DNA from: Maribacter antarcticus DSM 21422
GTDB lineage: Bacteria; Bacteroidota; Bacteroidia; Flavobacteriales; Flavobacteriaceae
NCBI RefSeq assembly: GCF_000621125.1
Contig: NZ_JHZC01000016.1
Span: 42,017 to 106,016, forward strand
Direction of reading: 5' to 3'
Length of the DNA: 64,000 bases
A program made the position numbers and the translations under genes. The notes beneath the pieces are model-generated. The model was not told the origin of the DNA. It saw only the letters and a list, made by a program, of their open reading frames with translations, and did not search any database. Shown piece by piece: positions 45,947 through 55,748 of the stretch; the stretch's first letter is position 1; each line of letters begins with the position of its first letter.

Positions 45947-46400
45947 GGAAAAATTTAAGCGAACGAAAGTACTAAAAGTTAATGCAATTATGAAATGGAA
46001 ACCGTCAGCAATTTTAATTCGCCCAACAATAAGGGTTTCGTGGTTATATTTTTACTAAAATTGGACATAAACCTGCGTTTTACTAACATTAAACAACCTA
46101 CAAAGATTAATAAATATATTCATATCCGCTTAAAAGGTACGACTACCGATACATTAGAGCTACTAGCCTTAAAAAGTAAAAATACATTCATAATGAATGA
46201 AAATGAATCTTTAAAACAATCGTAATGTTGCTTTTGTGAACTTTTTTTATATTTCAAAAGTAAGGCGTATCGTATAAATTTTTAACACGTTACTCGTTTT
46301 AACAGCGCTTAGCACAGTTGTAAAAAAATAACCAAACAAAACTAACCGAGAGGAATAAAAATACCCAGAACGTAGACGTCTCACAAAAACTTACATCCTA
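45947..46400. other. Spacer between tamB and pfkA
   Basis: 454 bases without a supported gene (short frames of 60-76 codons on the plus strand have no family features). The part next to 45946 should contain the pfkA promoter; on the minus strand a TACTTTCG, one base off the -7 consensus, lies about 30 bases upstream of the ATG, with a TTGC 13 bases further up, an unusually short spacer. No strong hairpin was seen after tamB. Confidence 0.35.
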
Positions 46401-49400
46401 CTAATCAATAGCTTGAGACCCTACGATAATAGTATCGGAAGATGTAGTGAAGATTTTCCTAAAGAGTTCCCTAAAGGTATTGAAATCAACTTCATAAGAG
46501 AGTCCGGCTCCTTGAGTAGAACCTTGCTGATCAGGCAAAAAGGCTTGAATTTCACGTTGTCGACTGAAGAATTTCGCACTCAATGTACCCTCATCGTTTA
46601 AGAGCAGCTGAATTTCAAAATCACCAGCAACAAGGTTTTCACTAGACGCTCCTACCGGAACCCCTACCTTACCATTGAATAAAACCCGATCGCTTATCTG
46701 GGTAGAAACCGTTAGCCCAATACGATTATCTGTCTCTATATCTGCATTACGATCTAAAATACCTTGTTCATAAGAAAGTCCGACATTTAATTTGTCATTA
46801 CCACCTCCTAAAATTGAATTCAATATACCAGACGCACTTTGTATTAGGTTACCGGTTATCGCTTGTTGGTTTATACCGCTTTGATCATTAACAAAATTAC
46901 CTTGTGCCAATAAAAAAATAGCATTCTTCTCTTCTATGGTTGGGTCTTGCAACCTATACTGAAGTTCGGATTGTACAATAGAATTGGTTCCAGGAAACTC
47001 TATGCCAAACTCTATATTCGGACTTTGAAGTTCCCCTGTTAATTTGATAACGACATCTGTAGGTATTCGTCTTGCAAAGCTCTGATTGTCTAATAAAGGG
47101 GCGGGGTTTGCATCAATGGAATATACCGCTTCCATATTCAAATCAGCCTCTAAAGGCTCCTGATCCCAATTGATGGTACCGCCAGGTTTAACAGCGAATT
47201 TTTTATCTATAATACCGCCAAACTTATAATTGAATTCCCCCGTAACCACAACAAAATCCCCATACATTTCAAACTTACCATTCGTATTTATCTGTAGCAG
47301 AATGATTCCGACTCCTGTACCCTTTAAAGAGCTACCTGTTTTCGTATCGGTCACTATTTCTACTTCAGCCTCTGGGGTAATATCCAAATCAAACTCTAGC
47401 TCCACACCCTGAGAATCTTTTAAACTACGTTGTTGGTCGATACTGTTTATACTATTTTTTTTAGTGAAATTTATAAAAGAATAATCTCCTGCACTAGCGA
47501 CATCGCTGAGGGGAATTTTTAAGGAGGTGCCTTTAGCCGTTTTTCCACTGACATTAATGTTAAGGGCTTTTGTAGGGCCGTATATGCGACCACTACCATT
47601 CAAGTATCCAGTACCATAATATAAGTCTCCTTCCTCAAAATCGGTGTCCAATATTAAGAAACGGTCATTGTTTGTGTCTACATTCAAATTTAATACCCAA
47701 TTTTTAAAGTAACTATGACTAATAGTACCGTCCAAATTTGCTCTAGTCCCCTTTGCCACATCGGTAAGTGCAATGTTCTCAAAGTTGAATGTTTGGTTAG
47801 AGAGCCACACTTTTGAACGCATACCAAAGCTATAATCTACGTTCAAATAAGGCACTGATATTCCAGCATTATCCAAAGTAAGAAGGCCGTTAAAATTTGG
47901 ATTGTCCACATCCCCGGTTATGGTTATACTGCCGTCTATACCTCCCCTAATACGATCAATTACACCTTCACCCAAAGGACTAAAAGGTTCTAAATCGAAA
48001 TTACTGAAATTGGCCATCAAGTTGGCCTTAGGAACTTTTTCTTTATTTTCTATCTTGCCTACGATACTAAACTTTTCGACGTCGTTATCCAATAGCTGAG
48101 AATTTACCTGAAACTCAGTTAAGTCCCTATTTCCAACAATACTAATTGCCAAATCCCCAAGCCGGGTATCGTTTACACCAAAGTCAACTATATTAAGACT
48201 AGAAGATGGCAAATAAATACCATCCTTCTGCAAGATATTGAGGTTTCCGTTTACTTCTCCTTGAAGTTTTAGGCTATCTATTACTGGGGTGATTTTATTC
48301 AACGATACTATCTTGAACTGGAGCTGTAGGTCTTTATAAGTAGAATCAGCGATTTGCCCCCTTAACCTTATCTGTTCACGCTGCTCATTGTTCATTACGA
48401 TTTCTTCGATGGTAATACTATCCAGAGAACGGTTCAGAATAACCTTATTCTTGGAATCTCCATCTTTATTCAAAACCCACTTATTCCCCTTAAAATTAAT
48501 ATCCGAAGTCTTTAAACCAATAACAGATTTATTATCCTTATTGAAGGTGTGATAAAAGTTGAGATTATAACTATCGTTAAGTTCGCTTCCTCCTTTAAAT
48601 TCAGACCTAAAAAACAAGGTATCCTTTAGGGTTGTATTGATGAGATTAAAATCCTTTAAATTATAATAAGGTGTGCTTAGCTCCCCTACCGAAACAAAGG
48701 TATTGAACAAAGGATTTTTATTGTCAATCTTTAATTCGATATTATCTGCCGCATTGCCATAGGCTTCTATACTGGGCGACTCAAAATTGAGTTTAAAATC
48801 ACCTTCGTCCGCCACTATTTTTCCTTTTATAAACGTGTTGGGATCAAAGCGCACTTCTGGAAAGAAAATATCAACTATTTTATTGTAAATTTTAAAATTA
48901 AAGGAAAGGTCTTGTCCACTAGAAATATCAGAAGGGCGGAAATTAGTATAAATACTACCCAGAGAGTTTTGAACAAGCTTACCAAGTTCTTTCACTTTAA
49001 AATTCCCCTTCATAAAACCAGTGATAATGTCGGGTGAATTAATGTTTATAGTTCTTACGCGTTCCTTATCAAAGGAAGAGGCAATGGCGAAATCGTCAAA
49101 GTAGTAGATGTCGTTTATATTCTCATAACTGGTGCTCGTAAAATTGATACCCCCAACTAAATTATCAAGCGTAGTCCCAGTAATATCCATAATTACCTTG
49201 CCTTTAAAAATGGAAACACTATCCTTAATAAAATTTAAGGTCTTAAGGTCGGCGTAGGCAACGTTGGCCATAAAATTAAAATTGTTTCGGTCCTTTCCAA
49301 AATCTGCCAATCCTTTAAAATCAAATTTGATGTTCCTATCATTACTTATTAGGGAACCATCAAATAGTTCATCTTTTAGAACTCCGGCAACTTTTAGGTT

Positions 49401-50768
49401 TTTATAGGTATATCTATTAAATTCAATGCTATAGACCTGACCGGTAACCTCTGTATCAAGCTTTTCTTTTACGAAACCCTTTCCTTTTACGTTAAAATCT
49501 AAGGTAGTTTTCCCAACAGTTGGACTTCCCACAAAATCACCTAAATCAAAATCTATTAAAGAAACAAAACCTTTGTAGGTTGCATTATCAATATTGTTGA
49601 AATCAGTCAACACGATATCAGTATAACTACTACCCACAGCAGTATTCAAGTTTACTTTGGCATCAATGGAAGAATTGGTTATGAAAGCATCACCCCTTAT
49701 TGTAAATTGTCCTAATTTACTAAACGAAGAGGGAAGGGAGTTTCCTACCAAATTGGGCAAAAGGGCATTTAATTGATAATAGTTGCTAGTTACGTTCTTC
49801 ATTTTTGCATCTAGTGCAAAAGGCTTTTGTTTATTAAAGAGGTTCTTAAAATTAAAATCTCCCCGTATTCCTGTATTATCTGAAAAAAGAAATAAATCAT
49901 CAGTATTTAAATCGTTAAGTACTCCACTAAGGTTTGCGCTAAATGTTGCTAACTTGCCATTTCCAAATTCATTATATAACAGATTTATTTCATCAAAAGC
50001 TACAGTAGATTCCTCAAAACTGGCTTCCAGATTCACCTTATTCAGGAAATCTACAAAATCCTTTCTGTTATAATTAAAAACAAGATTACCGTTGAGATTA
50101 GATAGTGGTGTTTTAATTTCAAGGGAATCAAAACGCATTTGCTCCCTGGTATATTTAAAAATAGTAGACATTTTTTCTACCTGAATACCTCTTTTACTTA
50201 AAAACGACATTTCAGCAATATTGGTAGAGACTTCCGGCCCTACTATCTGAAAATCCTTGCCAGCTATGTTTAGATTATTGAACAATAGAGTTTGCGCATT
50301 TTCTAGGTTTTCATCTATGTATTGGAACCTACTTTCGTTAATGTCTACAAAAGAAGAGGAAAAGAAAAATGGTGGAGCTCCCAGTGCCCTTGGTTTTTTA
50401 TCATCTAGTTTATCCACAAAAACATTTATGTTGGTCGTTCTTTCTCCCGCGTAAGTTTTAAGCTTAAAGTGAAGCCTATTAATTGTAATATCCCCAAACT
50501 CGAGTCTTCCTTGGGTTAAATTTCCCAAGCTCAACACCGAAGTCTTTAGATTATCTACATAAAACAGCGTATCTTGTTGATAATCTTCTATATATATCCC
50601 CTGTAAAGAAGTATCCCAAGAGATAAGGGAAAAACGCAACTTATCTATATTGATGTTGGTTCCAAACTCCTTGTTAAGAGCAGTTGTTGCATACTTAGCC
50701 AAGCTGGTCTGAACAACTGGTAAGGAAAGTACCATGGTTCCCAAAATACATATCAATAGCAGAACCAT
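46401..50768 (-). CDS. tamB: TamB-type translocation/assembly module protein (AsmA-like bridge)
   Basis: 1455-aa inner-membrane-anchored, periplasm-spanning protein. Residues 1-20 form the anchor helix (MVLLLICILGTMVLSLPVVQ); the anchor is preceded in frame by basic codons (KKLRKILIRT) up to a stop, so a non-ATG start slightly upstream is possible. The body is the repetitive beta-taco/AsmA-like fold with many short strands (LDGTISHSYFKNW, GVGIILLQINTNG), and the end is the DUF490/TamB C-terminal domain (ELTGELQSPNIEFGIEFPG, LAQGNFVN, RVLFNGKVGVPVG). TamB proteins help place outer-membrane proteins or move lipids between membranes. Divergent from tsaD, alone on its strand. Confidence 0.9.
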   Translation of the reverse strand: MVLLLICILGTMVLSLPVVQTSLAKYATTALNKEFGTNINIDKLRFSLISWDTSLQGIYIEDYQQDTLFYVDNLKTSVLSLGNLTQGRLEFGDITINRLHFKLKTYAGERTTNINVFVDKLDDKKPRALGAPPFFFSSSFVDINESRFQYIDENLENAQTLLFNNLNIAGKDFQIVGPEVSTNIAEMSFLSKRGIQVEKMSTIFKYTREQMRFDSLEIKTPLSNLNGNLVFNYNRKDFVDFLNKVNLEASFEESTVAFDEINLLYNEFGNGKLATFSANLSGVLNDLNTDDLFLFSDNTGIRGDFNFKNLFNKQKPFALDAKMKNVTSNYYQLNALLPNLVGNSLPSSFSKLGQFTIRGDAFITNSSIDAKVNLNTAVGSSYTDIVLTDFNNIDNATYKGFVSLIDFDLGDFVGSPTVGKTTLDFNVKGKGFVKEKLDTEVTGQVYSIEFNRYTYKNLKVAGVLKDELFDGSLISNDRNIKFDFKGLADFGKDRNNFNFMANVAYADLKTLNFIKDSVSIFKGKVIMDITGTTLDNLVGGINFTSTSYENINDIYYFDDFAIASSFDKERVRTININSPDIITGFMKGNFKVKELGKLVQNSLGSIYTNFRPSDISSGQDLSFNFKIYNKIVDIFFPEVRFDPNTFIKGKIVADEGDFKLNFESPSIEAYGNAADNIELKIDNKNPLFNTFVSVGELSTPYYNLKDFNLINTTLKDTLFFRSEFKGGSELNDSYNLNFYHTFNKDNKSVIGLKTSDINFKGNKWVLNKDGDSKNKVILNRSLDSITIEEIVMNNEQREQIRLRGQIADSTYKDLQLQFKIVSLNKITPVIDSLKLQGEVNGNLNILQKDGIYLPSSSLNIVDFGVNDTRLGDLAISIVGNRDLTEFQVNSQLLDNDVEKFSIVGKIENKEKVPKANLMANFSNFDLEPFSPLGEGVIDRIRGGIDGSITITGDVDNPNFNGLLTLDNAGISVPYLNVDYSFGMRSKVWLSNQTFNFENIALTDVAKGTRANLDGTISHSYFKNWVLNLNVDTNNDRFLILDTDFEEGDLYYGTGYLNGSGRIYGPTKALNINVSGKTAKGTSLKIPLSDVASAGDYSFINFTKKNSINSIDQQRSLKDSQGVELEFDLDITPEAEVEIVTDTKTGSSLKGTGVGIILLQINTNGKFEMYGDFVVVTGEFNYKFGGIIDKKFAVKPGGTINWDQEPLEADLNMEAVYSIDANPAPLLDNQSFARRIPTDVVIKLTGELQSPNIEFGIEFPGTNSIVQSELQYRLQDPTIEEKNAIFLLAQGNFVNDQSGINQQAITGNLIQSASGILNSILGGGNDKLNVGLSYEQGILDRNADIETDNRIGLTVSTQISDRVLFNGKVGVPVGASSENLVAGDFEIQLLLNDEGTLSAKFFSRQREIQAFLPDQQGSTQGAGLSYEVDFNTFRELFRKIFTTSSDTIIVGSQAID

Positions 50769-50798
50769 GATTGTCCTAATCAGTATTTTCCTTAATTT

Positions 50799-50826
50799 TT
50801 TGATAGGGCTTTATGTTTTACCTTTG
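50799..50826 (+). promoter_or_regulatory. Promoter for tsaD
   Basis: TTTG (50799-50802) and TACCTTTG (50819-50826) match the Bacteroidota -33 TTG and -7 TAnnTTTG elements with a 16-base spacer. The expected transcript start near 50832 lies upstream of the TTG start at 50852 and downstream of an ATG at 50813, which therefore cannot start this mRNA's protein. Confidence 0.65.
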
Positions 50827-50851
50827 TCATTTAATTTTTATTCCAAAACCG

Positions 50852-51874
50852 TTGGAAAACGAAACTAATTACATCCTTGCTATCGAATCGTCTTGCGACG
50901 ACACTTCTGCTGCCATTCTTAGGAATACTACTGTACTAAGCAATGTGGTTGCCAGTCAAAAAATACATGAACAATATGGTGGCGTCGTACCCGAACTTGC
51001 GTCCCGTGCACATCAGCAAAATATAGTTCCCGTAGTTGATCAAGCATTAGCTAAAGCAAATATCGATAAAAAACAGTTATCAGCCATAGCATTTACCCGC
51101 GGACCAGGTCTTATGGGGTCTCTTTTGGTAGGCACCTCTTTTGCGAAGTCCTTAGCCCTTGGTCTTGGACTTCCGCTAATTGAAGTAAACCACATGCAAG
51201 CCCATATTTTGGCACATTTTATCCAAGACACGAATATGTCGCCTCCAAAATTTCCTTTTTTGGCCTTGACCATTAGCGGAGGACATACCCAAATCTTAAA
51301 AGTCAGCGATTATTTTAAAATGGAGGTTTTGGGGCAAAGCCTAGACGATGCTGTTGGTGAAGCCTTTGATAAAAGCGCAAAAGTTTTAGGATTACCTTAC
51401 CCTGGTGGCCCTTTGGTAGATCAGTATGCACAGAAAGGTAACCCGCGTGCCTTTGAATTTCCTATACCCAAGGTAAAAGATCTTAATTTTAGTTTTAGTG
51501 GATTAAAAACAAGCATCCTATATTTTGTTCAAAGAAAAACGAAGGAAAATCCAGATTTTATCTCTGAAAACCTTGTTGATATTTGTGCTTCTATACAATA
51601 CACCATTGTAACCATTCTAATGCAGAAACTTAAAAAATCTGTTAAGCAAACAGGAATCAACACTATTGCTATAGGTGGAGGTGTCTCTGCTAATTCAGGT
51701 ATTCGGAAAGCGCTAGTAAATGCGGAAAAGGACTTGGGATGGACCGTGCATATTCCAAAATTTGAATATTGTACGGATAATGCCGCGATGATTGGTATTG
51801 TTGGGTATTTAAAATTCAAAAAAGAACTCTTTGCGGAGCAGAACGTTACCGCCAGCGCCAGATATAGTTTTTAA
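50852..51874 (+). CDS. tsaD: tRNA N6-adenosine threonylcarbamoyltransferase
   Basis: Catalytic subunit that puts threonylcarbamoyl on A37 of ANN-decoding tRNAs, with TsaB and TsaE. 340 aa from TTG 50852 (LENETNYILAIESSCDDTSAA), the usual length. Motifs: SCDDT, the metal-binding HQQNIVPV and VNHMQAHILAH (HxxxH), LTISGGHTQI, SLDDAVGEAFDKSAK, GGPLVDQYA, FSGLKTSI and IGGGVSANSGIR, with the final FEYCTDNAAMIG. The promoter upstream argues for the TTG rather than ATG 50813. It is followed after 9 bases by rsmE. Confidence 0.96.
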   Translation: MENETNYILAIESSCDDTSAAILRNTTVLSNVVASQKIHEQYGGVVPELASRAHQQNIVPVVDQALAKANIDKKQLSAIAFTRGPGLMGSLLVGTSFAKSLALGLGLPLIEVNHMQAHILAHFIQDTNMSPPKFPFLALTISGGHTQILKVSDYFKMEVLGQSLDDAVGEAFDKSAKVLGLPYPGGPLVDQYAQKGNPRAFEFPIPKVKDLNFSFSGLKTSILYFVQRKTKENPDFISENLVDICASIQYTIVTILMQKLKKSVKQTGINTIAIGGGVSANSGIRKALVNAEKDLGWTVHIPKFEYCTDNAAMIGIVGYLKFKKELFAEQNVTASARYSF

Positions 51875-51883
51875 ACCAATCTT

Positions 51884-52591
51884 ATGCAATTATTTTACAA
51901 CCCAAAATTAGAAGAAGAATCGAAACATTTTACGTTCGATAGTTTTGAAAGCAAACATATCGTAAAAGTATTACGTAGAAAAGTCGGAGACGAACTTCAA
52001 ATTACCAACGGCCGTGGCCTTTTTCTGTTCGCTACTATTACCGAAAGTGATGCAAAAGGGTGCACTGTAGCTATTACGCACCACAAAAAAATCCACCCTA
52101 CAAAACATCATCTTCATTTAGCGGTGGCACCAACCAAAATGAATGATAGGTTCGAGTGGTTCTTAGAAAAGGCTACAGAAATAGGAGTGCATGAAATCAC
52201 ACCCATACTTTGCGAAAGATCTGAAAGAAAAACCGTAAAAACAGAACGGTACGAAAAGGTGATTCAATCGGCCATGAAACAATCTTTCCAGGCCTATTTA
52301 CCTATTTTAAATCCATTGATTACGTTAGCTGAATTTTTGGAAAAGGATACGCAAGGGCTCTTGTTCATAGCACATTGCGAAGACACCGAACGCTACGAAT
52401 TAAAACGCAATATTGCACCAGACAGACCAATAACAATATTGATAGGCCCAGAAGGAGATTTCACCAAAGAGGAAATTAAAAAAGCAAAGACAAAAGACTA
52501 CAAACCCGTATCAATGGGCAAGACTAGATTACGAACAGAAACTGCTGCAATTGTTGCCTGCACTACGGTTACGCTTACCAATAATGGATAA
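51884..52591 (+). CDS. rsmE: 16S rRNA (uracil-1498-N3)-methyltransferase
   Basis: 235-aa SPOUT-fold methyltransferase that modifies U1498 of 16S rRNA using S-adenosylmethionine. N-terminal PUA-like part: SKHIVKVLRRKVGDELQITN. SPOUT domain with the deep trefoil knot: VAPTKMNDRFEWFLEKATEIGV, ITPILCERSERK, IQSAMKQSFQAYLP, ILIGPEGDFTKEE and the closing VSMGKTRLRTETAAI. Gene order tsaD-rsmE in one operon; 9-base spacing. Confidence 0.95.
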   Translation: MQLFYNPKLEEESKHFTFDSFESKHIVKVLRRKVGDELQITNGRGLFLFATITESDAKGCTVAITHHKKIHPTKHHLHLAVAPTKMNDRFEWFLEKATEIGVHEITPILCERSERKTVKTERYEKVIQSAMKQSFQAYLPILNPLITLAEFLEKDTQGLLFIAHCEDTERYELKRNIAPDRPITILIGPEGDFTKEEIKKAKTKDYKPVSMGKTRLRTETAAIVACTTVTLTNNG

Positions 52592-52661
52592 CCGCTTGTT
52601 CTTTAGCTTAACGCTGGACACAGTATACTTGTTATAATTTAAAAATAAAGTGATAGTCGCT

Positions 52662-52687
52662 GACCATTAAGCAGTCAATTAATGGTC
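52662..52687. terminator. Inverted repeat after rsmE, possible terminator
   Basis: Perfect 9-bp arms GACCATTAA (52662-52670) and TTAATGGTC (52679-52687) with an 8-base loop, 71 bases after the rsmE stop. No T run follows on the plus strand, so termination is uncertain. Confidence 0.4.
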
Positions 52688-52777
52688 CCCGAATAAAAAA
52701 AAGTCTAAAAAAAGTCGTGAAAATAATACCTTACTAAACAATAAAGCCACTTCCCTACTTTTCATACCGATATTATG

Positions 52778-52785
52778 TAAATTTG
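52778..52785 (+). promoter_or_regulatory. Putative -7 element for the DUF4159 operon
   Basis: TAAATTTG matches TAnnTTTG exactly, 19 bases before the ATG at 52805. A clear -33 TTG was not seen at the standard distance. Confidence 0.5.
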
Positions 52786-52804
52786 AATTTTTACACCTTG
52801 TTTT

Positions 52805-53455
52805 ATGCATCGCTTAATCGCTCTTATTGTTTTATGTGTTTTTCTGTTTATATCAGAAGTAAGGGCCCAAGAAGTGGCTATACTAAAATACAATGGCGGA
52901 GGAGACTGGTATGCTAATCCGACGGCTGTGCCAAATTTGATTCGATTTTGTAATGCTAACATAGGTACGCGTTTAAACGATAAGCCAAATACAGTTGAAG
53001 TGGGAAACGCAGCTATTTTCCAGTATCCATTTCTACATATGACAGGTCATGGTAACGTGGTATTTTCCCAAGAGGATCTTGAAAATCTGAGAACCTACCT
53101 GGTATCCGGCGGTTTTTTACATATTGATGATAATTATGGCATGAAACCCTATGTGACCAAACAGCTGGAGGCACTTTTTCCCAATACACCGTTAGAAGAA
53201 ATTGGCGCAGACCACCCTATATTTTCCCAAGAATACGACTTTCCAAAAGGGCTTCCCAAGATACACGAACACGACGGGCAACGACCACAAGCATTAGGCA
53301 TCTATTACGAGCAGCGCCTTGTCTTATTGTTTACTTTTGAATCTGATCTAGGTGATGGTTGGGAAGACCCCGCAGTACATAACGACCCAGAGGATATAAG
53401 ACAACAAGCCTTAAAAATGGGTGCAAATATCATTTCATATGTTTTTAAAAACTAA
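52805..53455 (+). CDS. DUF4159 domain protein, exported
   Basis: 216 aa with a signal peptide (MHRLIALIVLCVFLFISEVRAQ). The remainder is the DUF4159 domain, with a flavodoxin/GATase1-like glutamine-amidotransferase-type fold: KYNGGGDWYANPTAVPNLI, PFLHMTGHGNVVFSQED, LRTYLVSGGFLHIDDNYGM and LPKIHEHDGQRP. DUF4159 is common in Bacteroidota and other phyla, often near MoxR-type genes, but no function is established. It is the first gene of a three-gene operon (3-base gap to the next). Confidence 0.85.
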   Translation: MHRLIALIVLCVFLFISEVRAQEVAILKYNGGGDWYANPTAVPNLIRFCNANIGTRLNDKPNTVEVGNAAIFQYPFLHMTGHGNVVFSQEDLENLRTYLVSGGFLHIDDNYGMKPYVTKQLEALFPNTPLEEIGADHPIFSQEYDFPKGLPKIHEHDGQRPQALGIYYEQRLVLLFTFESDLGDGWEDPAVHNDPEDIRQQALKMGANIISYVFKN

Positions 53456-53458
53456 AGC

Positions 53459-54559
53459 ATGACCTCTAAAACCATTTCAAACGGATTATTGAGGACCATA
53501 GGGATTATAACAGGAATCCTACTGATTTTATATTTTCTATACATGGTCCGCTCCGTTTTGGCTTATTTGGCAATAGCTGCGGTCATCGCATTAATAGGTC
53601 GACCTATTGTTTTCTTTCTAAGAGAAAAACTTAGATTCCCCAATATTTTGGCAGTGATACTCGCAATGCTTGTTATGGTTGGGGTCATAGCCAGTGTTTT
53701 TGCCCTTTTTATCCCGCTGATATCCGAGCAGAGCAAAAATCTTTCCCTGCTGAATATGGATGGGCTACAAAAAAGTATCAACTCCCTTTATTTTGAAATT
53801 ACCCAATATTTGGGATTGTCAACAAATGTTGTGGGTGACGCCATTCAAGAAAGCAATATTGAACAGAATATTCTAGAAGGCTTAAATCTTAGTTTTATAC
53901 CTAATTTTCTCAACTCGTTTTTAAATGTACTTAGTACCCTCAGTATTGGTCTTTTCTCCGTGTTGTTCATTTCTTTTTTTTTCTTAAAGGACAGCAAGCT
54001 ATTTCAGAATGGACTATTGGTATTCGTACCAAATACAAAAGAAACAGGAACAATAAATTCTATTAATAAAATAAATGGACTGTTATCCCGATATTTCGTT
54101 GGTCTATTGCTCCAAATATTTATTCTTTTCGTAATCTATACCATTGTGTTATTGATTGTTGGAATAGAAAACGCCATAGTTATCGCTTTTTTATGTGCAC
54201 TTTTCAACGTAATCCCCTATATAGGTCCAATTATAGGTGGTGTGCTCATGATTTTGCTCACCATGACGAGCACCCTTGGCATGGATTTTAGTTCTGTTAT
54301 TTTACCGAACACAGGATATGTGATTATAGGGCTAGTAATTGGACAGTTGGTAGATAATTTTTTCTCACAACCATTTATATTTTCAAACAGCGTAAAATCG
54401 CATCCATTAGAAATTTTCTTGGTCATTATTATTGCTGGGCTATTGTTTGGCGTGGTAGGCATGATAATAGCTGTTCCGGGTTATACGGCCATTAAAGTGA
54501 TTTTAAAAGAGTTTTTATCGGATAACAAAATTGTAAAATCCCTTACCAAAAATTTATAA
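53459..54559 (+). CDS. AI-2E family transporter (PerM-like)
   Basis: 366-aa inner-membrane protein of the AI-2E/PerM family. Hydrophobic helices: about 15-33, 37-51, 62-88, then a soluble-looking part (95-165), then a C-terminal block of five or so helices with the diagnostic SILFISFFFLKD-like segment (LFISFFFLKDSK), IGIPFALLxALFNVIPYIGPIIGG-type motif (LCALFNVIPYIGPIIGGVL) and a final FGVVGMIIAVPGYT. Family members export or import small metabolites or act as ion antiporters; the substrate is not predictable. Confidence 0.92.
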   Translation: MTSKTISNGLLRTIGIITGILLILYFLYMVRSVLAYLAIAAVIALIGRPIVFFLREKLRFPNILAVILAMLVMVGVIASVFALFIPLISEQSKNLSLLNMDGLQKSINSLYFEITQYLGLSTNVVGDAIQESNIEQNILEGLNLSFIPNFLNSFLNVLSTLSIGLFSVLFISFFFLKDSKLFQNGLLVFVPNTKETGTINSINKINGLLSRYFVGLLLQIFILFVIYTIVLLIVGIENAIVIAFLCALFNVIPYIGPIIGGVLMILLTMTSTLGMDFSSVILPNTGYVIIGLVIGQLVDNFFSQPFIFSNSVKSHPLEIFLVIIIAGLLFGVVGMIIAVPGYTAIKVILKEFLSDNKIVKSLTKNL

Positions 54560-54566
54560 AGCAGTC

Positions 54567-55748
54567 ATGAACGATGCCATTTTGCATGCCGATGTCCAAG
54601 CGTTCATTACTGCGAATCTTACTAAAGACATCCCTACACTTTTGTTTCAAAAATCTCCATTCCTTAAGGTCTCAACAAAGGAATTGGCAGGTCAAATTGA
54701 GGCTAAACTCAAAAGCAGAAAGAAGCTACCGACATGGTTTTCTTTGGAAAACATTTATTATGCCAACAAGTTAAACATATCCCAAACATCATCCGAACAA
54801 ACCGCTACATACAAATCCAGTATTGTAAATGGAGATTCACTCGCAGATATTACTGCTGGCTTTGGTGTAGATATACATGCCTTTGGTCGGAAAATAAAAA
54901 GAGTTTTCCATGTAGAAAAGAACCCGATACTTAGCAAAATTGCGCAATCAAATTTTGATACTATGGGCATCGGAAACATTGATTTTGTTACAGGTGATGG
55001 CATCGAATTTTTAACCAAAATAGCACAAAAGTTCGATTGGATATATATTGACCCGTCTAGAAGAACCAATACGAATAAAAAAGTCTATTTCTTATCAGAC
55101 TGCGAACCAGATATTACAGGACATTTAAATCTGCTTTTTTCCAAATCAGACAATATCCTCATCAAGACGGGTCCATTGTTGGATCTTACTACAGGCACAA
55201 GACAGTTAACACATGTAAAAGAAATACATATTGTTGCCTTGGAAAACGATGTAAAGGAAGTTTTATGGGTACTAGCGTATGGTTTTAATGAAGAACCTAC
55301 AATTAAAGCAGTGAACCTGATAAAGAGTCAAGAGGCTATTTTCGAATTTTTACTTTCAGAAGAAAAAGCAGCCGTACCAACTTTCTCCCTTCCACGCAAC
55401 TTCCTCTATGAACCCAACGCAGCACTTCTAAAATCAGGTGCATTTAAATTAATTAGTGCAAGGCTTCATGTACATAAATTACATACCCACTCCCATTTGT
55501 ACACCTCCGAGATACATCAAAATTTCCAAGGAAGAAGTTTTAAAATAAGAACGGTAGTAGCCTATAATAAAAAGGCGATACAAAAACTTGGGCTTACCAA
55601 GGCAAATATTACCACGCGTAACTTCCCTGATGGTGTGGCTACAATACGCAAAAAACTAAAACTAAAGGATGGCGGGACCGACTACCTATTCTTTACCAGA
55701 AACTTGGAAAACAAGTTGATTGTTATCTCTTGTTATAGGCTATTTTAA
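54567..55748 (+). CDS. THUMP-like class I SAM methyltransferase (PG_1098 type)
   Basis: 393 aa. N-terminal helical part, then a Rossmann methyltransferase domain: DITAGFGVDIHAFG (motif I), VFHVEKNPILSKIAQ (motif II, acidic residue binding the ribose), FVTGDGIEFL and WIYIDPSRRTNTNKKV (motif IV as DPSRR). The C-terminal 110 residues show a ferredoxin-like domain and a THUMP-like domain (FQGRSFKIRTVVAYNKK, RNFPDGVATIRKKLKLKDGG). Proteins of this layout are typical of Bacteroidota and are presumed RNA methyltransferases; the modified base is unknown. 7 bases after the AI-2E gene, end of operon. Confidence 0.88.
   Translation: MNDAILHADVQAFITANLTKDIPTLLFQKSPFLKVSTKELAGQIEAKLKSRKKLPTWFSLENIYYANKLNISQTSSEQTATYKSSIVNGDSLADITAGFGVDIHAFGRKIKRVFHVEKNPILSKIAQSNFDTMGIGNIDFVTGDGIEFLTKIAQKFDWIYIDPSRRTNTNKKVYFLSDCEPDITGHLNLLFSKSDNILIKTGPLLDLTTGTRQLTHVKEIHIVALENDVKEVLWVLAYGFNEEPTIKAVNLIKSQEAIFEFLLSEEKAAVPTFSLPRNFLYEPNAALLKSGAFKLISARLHVHKLHTHSHLYTSEIHQNFQGRSFKIRTVVAYNKKAIQKLGLTKANITTRNFPDGVATIRKKLKLKDGGTDYLFFTRNLENKLIVISCYRLF

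Noticed and set aside
45995..46225. 76-codon plus-strand frame in the tamB-pfkA spacer
   Set aside because: No recognisable domain, no promoter in front, and the residue mix is typical of AT-rich non-coding DNA.
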